Virus record (IMG/VR): IMGVR_UViG_3300031269_000038
Location: 1-38,253 of that record
Length of the DNA stretch: 38,253 nucleotides
Reading direction: 5' to 3' (one strand)
Source of the DNA: a virus
In this document: in pieces, positions 32,285 to 38,221 of the stretch
Numbering within the stretch: position 1 is the first letter of the stretch
How the letters are laid out: each line of letters starts with the position of its first letter
The notes under the pieces: model-generated
What the model was told of the DNA's origin: nothing
Seen by the model: the letters and a program-made list of their open reading frames with translations, nothing else
Database searches by the model: none
Translations under genes and position numbers: made by a program

Positions 32285-32525
32285 ACTATTTTACCTACTA
32301 TGCGCGATACTTGAAAACTCATATCCAGCGGTCCCAAGCTATGAGGAACTTAGCGCATTATGGGAGAACTCAAACGCGGCTCAGAGTCGCTACATGGTAC
32401 ACTTGTTTGAGCGACACAAGCTACTTTCTACTGTGAAGTTTAAAGGCCGCTCTATGGTGCTTACAAACGAAGGGCGTGACTTGTGGAGAAAATATAAACT
32501 TGAGAATATTATAGGTGATTTATGA
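32265..32525 (+). CDS. Winged-helix protein, second paralogue
   Basis: The product has 86 residues from ATG 32265, set by a GGAGG site and a TAATG overlap with the pentapeptide stop. The fold pattern matches the 93-residue protein at 31089: PSYEELSALWENSN, a long helix (RYMVHLFERHKLL), then KGRSMVLTNEGRDLWRKYKL. It is probably a DNA-binding regulator. The pair flanks the pentapeptide gene. Confidence 0.6.
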   Translation: MNDDQKELFYLLCAILENSYPAVPSYEELSALWENSNAAQSRYMVHLFERHKLLSTVKFKGRSMVLTNEGRDLWRKYKLENIIGDL

Positions 32526-32573
32526 GACTTAAACCCAAACACTACATCATCTGAATTGTTGAAATAACCACTA

Positions 32574-32639
32574 TGGGGCTAGGGCGTTACCTGCCTAATA
32601 CCGCCGTGAATTTAGGTAATTTAAGCGGTTGCCCCACCA
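32574..32639 (+). ncRNA. Candidate structured RNA: three-way junction with kissing loops
   Basis: The closing stem TGGGGC/GCCCCA (32574-32579 with 32631-32636) encloses hairpin A, TAGG-C/G-CCTA (32580-32597, one bulged G, 7-base loop GTTACCT 32586-32592) and hairpin B, ACCGC/GCGGT (32600-32604 with 32625-32629). The whole loop of A is complementary to AGGTAAT (32614-32620) in the loop of B, one G-U. CCA follows the closing stem. It lies in a gene-free gap before the ASCH leader. It could be a riboswitch-like sensor, a tRNA-like decoy or a regulatory RNA. No known family is recognised; it is not a canonical tRNA. Confidence 0.5.
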
Positions 32640-32661
32640 ACAAACGAAAGGAAATATAATG
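32638..32661 (+). repeat. 24-base translation-start cassette, copy 1
   Basis: It is identical over 24 bases to 33246-33269. It runs from CAACAAACG through the ribosome site GAAAGGAAA to the ATG. A shorter form, AAACGAAAGGAA, is also used at 28514-28525. Confidence 0.85.
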
Positions 32662-32706
32662 GAACAGATTAACAACAGAAAGATCGAAGCGAGGATGTGC
32701 GAATGA
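32659..32706 (+). CDS. 15-residue leader peptide before the ASCH gene
   Basis: ATG 32659 follows a strong AAAGGAAA site and encodes MEQINNRKIEARMCE, ending at TGA 32704-32706. The stop overlaps the ASCH start (ATGA). The first residues copy MEQIKNR at 31642 in the pentapeptide gene. It may drive coupled translation of the ASCH gene or be a regulatory leader. Confidence 0.4.
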   Translation: MEQINNRKIEARMCE

Positions 32707-33134
32707 AGGCGCTATCAGTAAATAACCCTTGGGGATGGTGCATTGTCAACGGCCTAAAGCCAATTGAAAACCGTGACTGGAAAACCAGCTATCGGGGAAC
32801 GGTTTTAATTCATGTCGGTCTGAAAACAGTGGACGCATTTGCATACGAGATGTGGGAGAGGGTATCCGGCAAAACAATACCTTGTGTGTCTGACATGCCC
32901 ATTGGTGGAATTATCGGTCAAGTGGACATTGTGGATTGTGTATCAGAAAGCGAAAGCCATTGGTTCTTCGGAAAGTATGGCTTTGTTTTAGAAAACGCCG
33001 TTCCCTATGAAGAGATAATCCCATGCAAAGGGGCGCTTGGGTTTTTCACGCCCGATTATAATTCAAGATACAAAACAAAGCTGCCCAAAATTAAGAGAGC
33101 AAAGCCGATGCCACTATTCGGGGGAAATAAATGA
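32703..33134 (+). CDS. ASCH-domain protein
   Basis: The product has 143 residues from ATG 32703; a GTG two codons upstream is less likely. The start KALSVNNPWGWCIVNGLKPIENRDWKTSYRGTVLIHVG shows the ASCH fold, with K19, E22 and R24 matching the conserved KxxExR positions. Then comes PIGGIIGQVDIVDCV. ASCH proteins bind RNA or modified nucleosides, and some hydrolyse N4-acetylcytidine. It is translationally coupled to a leader peptide, and a structured RNA candidate lies just upstream. Action on tRNA, mRNA or a nucleoside is inferred. Confidence 0.82.
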   Translation: MKALSVNNPWGWCIVNGLKPIENRDWKTSYRGTVLIHVGLKTVDAFAYEMWERVSGKTIPCVSDMPIGGIIGQVDIVDCVSESESHWFFGKYGFVLENAVPYEEIIPCKGALGFFTPDYNSRYKTKLPKIKRAKPMPLFGGNK

Positions 33135-33229
33135 CAACATACTGGCCTTGGTTAAAAACCGAAGAAGGCATCACCACAATAAACCACGAACCAAACGCAA
33201 ACGATAATAAAAGGATACACGCGAAATGA
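33131..33229 (+). CDS. 32-residue peptide following ASCH
   Basis: ATG 33131 overlaps the ASCH stop (ATGA), and the frame ends at TGA 33227-33229. The product is polar with a Trp-rich start (MTTYWPWLKTEEG). A further 13-codon frame (33226-33267) links by ATGA and TAATG to the next gene, giving a chain of coupled mini-frames. Coding status is uncertain. Confidence 0.35.
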   Translation: MTTYWPWLKTEEGITTINHEPNANDNKRIHAK

Positions 33230-33245
33230 CCCAAGACAACCCCAA

Positions 33246-33269
33246 CAACAAACGAAAGGAAATATAATG
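33246..33269 (+). repeat. 24-base translation-start cassette, copy 2
   Basis: It is an exact copy of 32638-32661, 608 bases downstream, placed at the start of the 60-residue gene. The two copies bracket the ASCH unit. Confidence 0.85.
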
Positions 33270-33449
33270 AGTCAAGTAGAAGTAAAAACGATAGGCACGG
33301 GCTATAACGCTTATGAGGTTGTTTATTTAGATGGTGAAAAACAGCGCAGTTTTTCTCACGTTTCAGATGATTACGCAATAACCAATGCGCGAGAATTTGC
33401 CAATAAATTAAGACAGGAGATAAAAGACAATGACAAAAGAACTAGATAA
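33267..33449 (+). CDS. Unknown small beta-rich protein
   Basis: The product has 60 residues: EVKTIGTGYNAYEVVYLDGEKQRSFSHVSDDYAITNAREFANKL, then a basic tail. The pattern (three strands and a helix) resembles small DNA- or protein-binding folds, but no family is recognised. It uses the repeated start cassette. It overlaps the next gene by 20 bases. Confidence 0.55.
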   Translation: MSQVEVKTIGTGYNAYEVVYLDGEKQRSFSHVSDDYAITNAREFANKLRQEIKDNDKRTR

Positions 33450-33648
33450 GATCGAAGCGGCTTTGAGAATATGCCTTGGTCATTTAACTTGCGGTATGGA
33501 CGGGGACTGGTCTGGGAATGACCCAGCAGCGGAAGCGCGTTACGGATTAGACGCCCTCGAAACCTTCCGCAAAGACCACGTGATTATTGCACGTGATGAT
33601 GTGCCCGATGCAATACCCTATACACCCGCGCACAGGATCAAGTTTTAA
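33430..33648 (+). CDS. Unknown small protein
   Basis: The product has 72 residues with a helical start (ELDKIEAALRICLGHLTCG), an acidic centre (DGDWSGNDPAAEARYGLDALETF) and a Pro-rich end. The start has GAGA upstream and overlaps the preceding gene. Similar short helical proteins (LDALE ... F) are frequent in phage accessory blocks. Function unknown. Confidence 0.55.
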   Translation: MTKELDKIEAALRICLGHLTCGMDGDWSGNDPAAEARYGLDALETFRKDHVIIARDDVPDAIPYTPAHRIKF

Positions 33649-33742
33649 GGTATCGGATTGAATGTCAGAAATTAAACCTGACCGTTACACGTAAGAATAA
33701 TCATATTAAAAAACTACAGGCAAAGTTAAAGGAAACAGACCG

Positions 33743-33967
33743 ATGAACAAACCACACAGGAGCAATGCGAATGGATTAGTAAAAGTCATCCGCAAAGCCT
33801 TACAGACCCAACAACCCCGCGATACTGTTGATGTTGAGGGTTTGAAGCGTATGACTAATTGGATACCTACAAGCAGGAAAGAAAAAGATTTAGCAAACTA
33901 TGGCTGGAACGACTGCATAGACCACATAACCGCCAAATACGATTTAATTGAAAAGGAAAGTGAATGA
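33743..33967 (+). CDS. Unknown small basic protein
   Basis: The product has 74 residues with a basic N-terminal helix (NGLVKVIRKALQTQQPRD) and a second half with WIPTSRKEKDLANYGWNDCIDHI. It follows a 94-base gap that holds only a 10-residue mini-frame. An AAAGGAAA site lies upstream. It joins the next frame by ATGA. No family is recognised. Confidence 0.55.
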   Translation: MNKPHRSNANGLVKVIRKALQTQQPRDTVDVEGLKRMTNWIPTSRKEKDLANYGWNDCIDHITAKYDLIEKESE

Positions 33968-34068
33968 TGATTACCTGCAAAGACTGCGAAATAGAAAAAA
34001 TGTGTCCGGCTTGCGCTAACAATCTAGCGTATTATGAGGAAGCGTTTGATAACGCTTATGGTGATTAA
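33964..34068 (+). CDS. 34-residue mini zinc-finger protein
   Basis: It starts at ATG 33964, overlapping the previous stop, and ends at TAA 34066-34068. Residues 5-17 carry CKDCEIEKMCPAC, a CxxC-x6-CxxC zinc-binding arrangement, followed by an acidic tail. After the TAA the same frame stays open for 40 more codons with protein-like composition, ending at TAA 34189-34191. The gene may thus be a shortened version of a longer protein. Confidence 0.5.
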   Translation: MMITCKDCEIEKMCPACANNLAYYEEAFDNAYGD

Positions 34069-34121
34069 ATACGCACACACATCTCCAATGTTCACAGCAT
34101 TGAAGAATTACAAGAGAACGC

Positions 34122-34146
34122 AACTACCGAGGATTTCACGGTAGTT
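34122..34146. other. Perfect 8-bp stem-loop in the intergenic stretch
   Basis: AACTACCG (34122-34129) pairs with CGGTAGTT (34139-34146) around a 9-base loop. No T-tract follows, so it is not a typical terminator. It lies inside the stop-interrupted frame after the mini zinc-finger gene, within 165 bases that otherwise carry no clear gene. Confidence 0.5.
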
Positions 34147-34233
34147 CAAAGTGAGGGTGGACGATCAGTCAAAAGAGAAATAGCTCACCAATAACACGGA
34201 AACCTAAAATGTTTAAAAGAAAAGGACAAGGCA

Positions 34234-34416
34234 ATGAATATTAAAGATTTAAACCTCGTACTATTTGTTTTATTACTCGCATTAGTAATAATTTTAGTTT
34301 CTAATTTTTCTATTATTAATGATTCAGTGGCGGCTATCCATGAATGTGAGGAAGAACTGCCAAGGCATTTAGAGTGTGAATTTATCATAACAGCGAAGGT
34401 TAAAGACAATGAGTGA
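34234..34416 (+). CDS. Small membrane-anchored protein
   Basis: The product has 60 residues. Residues 7-25 (LNLVLFVLLLALVIILVSN) form one strong transmembrane helix, followed by an acidic soluble part with two cysteines (C38, C47; HECEEELPRHLECEF). It overlaps the last early gene by 8 bases. Cell-surface or periplasmic exclusion functions are possible for such proteins; nothing specific is shown. Confidence 0.58.
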   Translation: MNIKDLNLVLFVLLLALVIILVSNFSIINDSVAAIHECEEELPRHLECEFIITAKVKDNE

Positions 34417-34921
34417 TAATATAGATTTCAAAGAAATTTACCCTGATAAGCCCACAATAGGGCAAGTTATAGGGTTTCTTGATACAGCTAGGGTTCTTGA
34501 AAGCGCTATTGTATCACCCCAAACAAACACTTTTATAGAAGCATGTAAAACTGTAATTGAAAAATTGAGAGAAGAAGACTTTACTAAAGAGAATATTATG
34601 GTGAGAGAAGCGTTAGAAGAACTCACCATCCTACGCAAGTTCAAAGCCGATGCACTTGAGGTGTTGGGGGAGATTGATAAGGCTGGGGATAAATGCACAA
34701 AACTAGCCTTGGATACAGGCCAAGCGTATATAGAAGAATACTGCGAATGTCCCTTATGCGGCGGTGAAGGTGAAATTGAAACAGACACCTACATGTATAT
34801 TGATAACGCGGCATTAAATATTCAGTTTAGCGGTGTTGGCGAACAGCATGTAAGTTGGCATAAATTTTTAACACTTTGCGCCAATCTGCGCCCAAAAATT
34901 AAACAGGTATTAGGAGAATGA
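34409..34921 (+). CDS. Unknown helical protein with zinc-knuckle-like motif, last early gene
   Basis: The product has 170 residues. Residues 60-105 are a charged coiled coil (EALEELTILRKFKADALEVLGEI). Residues about 111-122 carry CECPLCGGEGEI, similar to half of a DnaJ-type CxxCxGxG zinc module. The rest is mixed. It ends four bases before the stop codon of the converging spike gene, so the two opposing transcripts meet here without a visible terminator. Function unknown. Confidence 0.55.
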   Translation: MSDNIDFKEIYPDKPTIGQVIGFLDTARVLESAIVSPQTNTFIEACKTVIEKLREEDFTKENIMVREALEELTILRKFKADALEVLGEIDKAGDKCTKLALDTGQAYIEEYCECPLCGGEGEIETDTYMYIDNAALNIQFSGVGEQHVSWHKFLTLCANLRPKIKQVLGE

Positions 34922-34925
34922 GTGA

Positions 34926-36512
34926 TTAACTAAAATCAACCCAAGCGGAACCGTTGGAAACAAAAACAGCCGTTTCACCATCGGCAAAAGTCGTGCTTTG
35001 AACAGTTAAGTTATTGCCGCCTGTGCCTGTGTTTTTAATCCGGTATTCTTTGCCTTGTGTAAAGTTACCACTCGCGCTTGGAAGCGTTATAGTGAACCCT
35101 GCGCTTGTTGTGTTGGCGGTCACATAATCATCATGCAAAACAAGCGTTGCGTCGCCTGTTAATGCGCGTATACGCTTATGCTCGCCGTATTGCGTGAACA
35201 TCTTTAAATTAGAGCCGCTATTCAGGCTGGACGCACCAGCAACGTGACCAACAAGCAATGAATCATCAGCCGAAGCTGTTGTTGTAAGCCCGTCATTGAA
35301 AGCGCCAATAAGAGAATTGCCGCTATTCCGCAGGGCAAAAGCTGTGCCTGTTGATATTCCGCAGAATAAACTATCTGTACCCACCCACCAAACAGAACCT
35401 GCGGCGCTATCGCTTCTGTATCGTCCAAAAACAGCGTTTTCAGTGAACGAACCAGACGCTATATTTAATGCGTTACCCGTATTGTTAGAGGCTTGACCTA
35501 AGATAACATTGCCGCTTGAGTTTACATCAAAACCAGCACCGCCATTGCTGTTAGAAACTGCTGTGATTAAATTGGTATTCCCATCTAACACAACACCTTC
35601 ACCGTCACTACCCTCAACAACGCCAGTAATATTATTTAATTGCCCATCAATGTGAAAACCATCACCACCAGCATCTTTTGAATTGCCATGGATATTGCAA
35701 AAATTATCCGTAATTGTAAATGCGTTGCCAGAGCTTGCTTGTGAAAAACTAGAGGAAAAAACATGGTGTTCACCCCCATGAACAAAGCTTGCATCACCTG
35801 AAAAGCTATAATTAGCAGAGCCGAAATGAAAATTTCCGTTAAAGTTATAATCGCTACCGCTAAAGCCGCCGCCGTTTAAAGATAATTGACCTACATAACA
35901 ATTTGCAAATCCATCATCGTCCACCATGCCGCCTTGCAATCCATTACCCAGATTGGCAACCATGATATTGCGCCCTGCCGTTGTTGAGTCATGCTTAATG
36001 CCGATGACTTGAGGAGGAACGGTTTTTGACGCTGTGCCTTGAAAAGTACAGCCCATAACTCTACAGCGAATTACATTCTTTGTGTCATCACCTAAAGCAA
36101 TACAAGCGTCACCAGCTTCGTCACACTCAACACCGAATAAAAAAGCTTCTTGGTCTGCAACACGTACAGCATGATAAGTGCCTGTGCTGTCTTCATTCCC
36201 TACCCACATATTCATAAGCCAAATGTCAGAAGCATCAAGCGTGATCGTATCTGCGTCCTCACCATCGTAAGTAATGAATGTTGATATTCCATGACCTTGG
36301 AGTATTTGAGTTGGTTTTGTTACCGTTACAGTTTCGTTATAAGCCGCACTATTACCACTTGGCCCTGCTGTAAAATCATCAGAAGCAACAGGAGGAATAT
36401 GCACAAGAATATTATCGTACAAATCACCCCCCGCCCCCACGATTGTAGATACGTTTGACGCGGCTTGTAATGTCCCGTAGTCCGTTCTGAAAATTATTCG
36501 TGTTTGTGTCAT
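34926..36512 (-). CDS. Beta-helix tail-spike protein
   Basis: This 528-residue protein has repeated short strands with Asn, Gly and Ser turns over residues about 70-400 (for example DDGFANCYVGQLSLNGGG, GNSKDAGGDGFHIDG, NNTGNALNIASGS). This is a right-handed parallel beta-helix pattern, as in pectate-lyase-like tail spikes. Residues 480-528 form a beta-rich tip (YRIKNTGTGGNNLTV ... NGSAWVDF) common at fibre ends. It may bind or cut host surface glycan; no catalytic residues can be assigned. It overlaps the upstream mini-gene by ATGA. Confidence 0.75.
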   Translation of the reverse strand: MTQTRIIFRTDYGTLQAASNVSTIVGAGGDLYDNILVHIPPVASDDFTAGPSGNSAAYNETVTVTKPTQILQGHGISTFITYDGEDADTITLDASDIWLMNMWVGNEDSTGTYHAVRVADQEAFLFGVECDEAGDACIALGDDTKNVIRCRVMGCTFQGTASKTVPPQVIGIKHDSTTAGRNIMVANLGNGLQGGMVDDDGFANCYVGQLSLNGGGFSGSDYNFNGNFHFGSANYSFSGDASFVHGGEHHVFSSSFSQASSGNAFTITDNFCNIHGNSKDAGGDGFHIDGQLNNITGVVEGSDGEGVVLDGNTNLITAVSNSNGGAGFDVNSSGNVILGQASNNTGNALNIASGSFTENAVFGRYRSDSAAGSVWWVGTDSLFCGISTGTAFALRNSGNSLIGAFNDGLTTTASADDSLLVGHVAGASSLNSGSNLKMFTQYGEHKRIRALTGDATLVLHDDYVTANTTSAGFTITLPSASGNFTQGKEYRIKNTGTGGNNLTVQSTTFADGETAVFVSNGSAWVDFS

Positions 36513-36631
36513 GTCGCACTTTCCATTCTGCTACCGCTTGCTGAGACCATTATACTGCCAGCTGCGCTTTTCATTGTGTTGGCTGAAACACCGCCGCCAC
36601 TGCTAAACCCTAAACCCAATCCTAGTTTCAT
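36509..36631 (-). CDS. 40-residue protein with duplicated MKLGLGLGFS start
   Basis: It starts at ATG 36629-36631 after an AGGGGCG site and ends at TGA 36509-36511, overlapping the spike start. Its N-terminus MKLGLGLGFSSGGGV is nearly identical to that of the 226-residue protein just upstream, though most matching codons differ in third position. The rest is a Ser/Ala/Met-rich tail. It may be a tail-attachment peptide or the remnant of a longer spike. Confidence 0.6.
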   Translation of the reverse strand: MKLGLGLGFSSGGGVSANTMKSAAGSIMVSASGSRMESAT

Positions 36632-36641
36632 ATTATCGCCC

Positions 36642-37322
36642 CTATGCTGGCTTTATCGCCACTTGAATACCTGAAATCCCATCAAAACCAGTAAGCGTGC
36701 CTGTGCTGTTTTCTGCACTTCCAGCCGATGCCACGGTTTTAAATCCCCAAGCAAAACCAACGCCAGACGCGCTATCACCTTCGGGGCTACTCAATTGACC
36801 AGCTGCGCTCCAACCCGTACCCGTAATTGAAATGGGGTCTGTGTCCGCGCCATCCCCTGCAAACGCGGTAAACACCAAGCAGTTATCAACCGTGGTTGTC
36901 ACACCAAGAACACCGATACTTGAGCCGCCAGCCCAGCTAGTGCTTGTCCCGTTAATTGGGCTTGCATTAGCAAGAGGGATGCGCATTGCAACCCACGCTG
37001 CGAAATTTGTATCATGTGAAAGGGTTGCTGTTGTTTCACCGCCTGTTGCTGTCTTCCAGAAAAAAGCCACGTGAGCATCTTGAGAAGCGCCACCCGCTTC
37101 AATTTCTTTTGTAAATCCTGCAATACTTAATCGTTCGCCATTTTGAGCGCTATCATTTGACGCAATAATAACTATTAAATCGCCAGATTTTATTCCACTC
37201 GGCAAAGTAATTGTAGCTGTATTGGCCGTGCTATCTTCGAATCCTTCAATATAATTATTTACCCTAAAAACATCTAACACACCGCCGCCCTGCGAAAATC
37301 CTAATCCCAGTCCTAATTTCAT
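36642..37322 (-). CDS. Beta-rich tail-spike or fibre-type protein
   Basis: This 226-residue protein starts MKLGLGLGFSQGGGV, followed by a jelly-roll-like beta domain: TANTATITLPSGIKSGDLIVIIAS, DAHVAFFWKTATGGE, TVDNCLVFTAFAGDG, then GISGIQVAIKP at the end. This pattern occurs in small phage adhesion and tail proteins. It begins right after the o-spanin stop (37323). The shared N-terminal motif with the next gene suggests both dock on the same virion site. Confidence 0.65.
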   Translation of the reverse strand: MKLGLGLGFSQGGGVLDVFRVNNYIEGFEDSTANTATITLPSGIKSGDLIVIIASNDSAQNGERLSIAGFTKEIEAGGASQDAHVAFFWKTATGGETTATLSHDTNFAAWVAMRIPLANASPINGTSTSWAGGSSIGVLGVTTTVDNCLVFTAFAGDGADTDPISITGTGWSAAGQLSSPEGDSASGVGFAWGFKTVASAGSAENSTGTLTGFDGISGIQVAIKPA

Positions 37323-37553
37323 TTAATCCACCCTTGCTTGGTCGCGTAATACTTTATAATCCGGCATCATGCCGCTTAATATAGAACAATAACCACTTTC
37401 CATCTCATCAGCTGCTTGGTTCAAAGTAACCGAGGAATACTCAATCACAGTGAAGTTTCCAGCATTAGAATGAACCGGACCGCATCCCGCTAATAACATC
37501 AATAACGCTAGGCTTATTATTAGCAATTTCATTTCTAATCTTCCCGACTTCAA
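37323..37553 (-). CDS. Outer-membrane spanin lipoprotein (Rz1-type)
   Basis: The product has 76 residues. A signal peptide (residues 8-23, MKLLIISLALLMLLAG read in part) ends in the lipobox LLAGC, with C24 as the lipid-modified residue. ATG at residue 8 is the likely true start, since a hydrophobic signal follows directly. The mature part is short and polar. It overlaps the i-spanin gene in another frame (37465-37553), the classical nested Rz/Rz1 layout. The pair fuses inner and outer membranes in the last step of lysis. Confidence 0.8.
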   Translation of the reverse strand: MKSGRLEMKLLIISLALLMLLAGCGPVHSNAGNFTVIEYSSVTLNQAADEMESGYCSILSGMMPDYKVLRDQARVD

Positions 37554-37692
37554 TTGTTTTTATTATAACGTCTTTTTCGCAAGCTTCGTAGCCTTGTGAA
37601 TGTACATACCACAATAATGCGAATACAGCTAAAACAGAAAAACCGTAACCTATAAAGTGACGGTATTTAATTAAATATCCTAATATGACCAT
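37465..37692 (-). CDS. Inner-membrane spanin (Rz-type)
   Basis: The product has 75 residues: an N-terminal membrane anchor (residues 11-28, YRHFIGYGFSVLAVFALLWY) and a periplasmic helical segment with Glu, Lys and Ile (EACEKDVIIKTIEVGKIRNEI). It is short for Rz but fits short i-spanins of podoviruses. It overlaps the endolysin by 13 bases and the o-spanin in a different frame. Confidence 0.78.
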   Translation of the reverse strand: MVILGYLIKYRHFIGYGFSVLAVFALLWYVHSQGYEACEKDVIIKTIEVGKIRNEIANNKPSVIDVISGMRSGSF

Positions 37693-38060
37693 AACGCCTC
37701 TGGGAACCCTAATTGATTATCCCCCATACCAAGGTGCAGGAAACGCCCACCGCCTCTTTGAGATACCCCTACGCGCCTAATGCCGTACCCGTAAGCAACC
37801 ACAACTAAGTCCAAAGCATCCAAGCCATAAATAGCAATATCACAGGCCACACCATAACTATGCTCACCAGCGTTAGCTTTTTTCTTTTCAATCGGATGTT
37901 CAATGTCTCTGTATCCACTTGTTATTATCATTGGTTTATTAAATGTTTTTCGTATCTGTAATAATCTATCCATAAATTCAGGGCGCATTCTATTCTCGCC
38001 AGTGTGTTTGCAATCAAACTCGGCTTTGGTAAAATATGGTGCGTAGTTATTCCAGTTCAT
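37680..38060 (-). CDS. Endolysin, M15-family peptidase
   Basis: The product has 126 residues. It matches the peptidase M15 (VanY/Ply-like) fold: MIITSGYRDIEHP (about 44-56), the zinc ligands in GEHSYGVACDI (His67 and Asp74) and FLHLGM (His near 108). It would cut peptide bonds in peptidoglycan. It has no signal peptide, so release must depend on a holin from the small membrane proteins next to it. The start overlaps the stop of the 53-residue holin-like gene (TAATG). Confidence 0.9.
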   Translation of the reverse strand: MNWNNYAPYFTKAEFDCKHTGENRMRPEFMDRLLQIRKTFNKPMIITSGYRDIEHPIEKKKANAGEHSYGVACDIAIYGLDALDLVVVAYGYGIRRVGVSQRGGGRFLHLGMGDNQLGFPEALWSY

Positions 38061-38221
38061 TATTTCTTTTTCGCGTAGCTGCGACCTCCGATATATGCAA
38101 CCGCAACTGATAATACCGATGCGATAACTCCGCCTTCAATGCCATAAATAGCAAGACCAGCCCCAATAAAAAGAGCAAGCAATGTGATATAAAATTCGCT
38201 AGTTTTAACACCTGTGGTCAT
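38060..38221 (-). CDS. Small holin-like membrane protein (complete copy)
   Basis: The product has 53 residues with start VKTSEFYITLLALFIGAGLAIYG, then GGVIASVLSVAVAYIGG and a basic tail (RSYAKKK). Two hydrophobic segments (about 10-27 and 31-46) are separated by a short turn, a layout found in small phage holin-like proteins with the KTSEF(W/Y) start. It directly precedes the endolysin (TAATG overlap) and follows the 65-residue membrane gene (ATGA). It is the best holin candidate in the cluster, but not proven. The gene continues into the contig-end overlap, so the left end carries a second partial copy. Confidence 0.68.
   Translation of the reverse strand: MTTGVKTSEFYITLLALFIGAGLAIYGIEGGVIASVLSVAVAYIGGRSYAKKK

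Noticed and set aside
32575-32639. tRNA gene (stem followed by A-CCA)
   Set aside because: There is no 7-base anticodon loop and no T-arm before the 3' acceptor strand, and the acceptor has a mismatch. It is kept only as a structured RNA candidate.
34910-34935. Bidirectional terminator between the converging arms
   Set aside because: Only four bases separate the stop codons and no hairpin with T-tract is visible.
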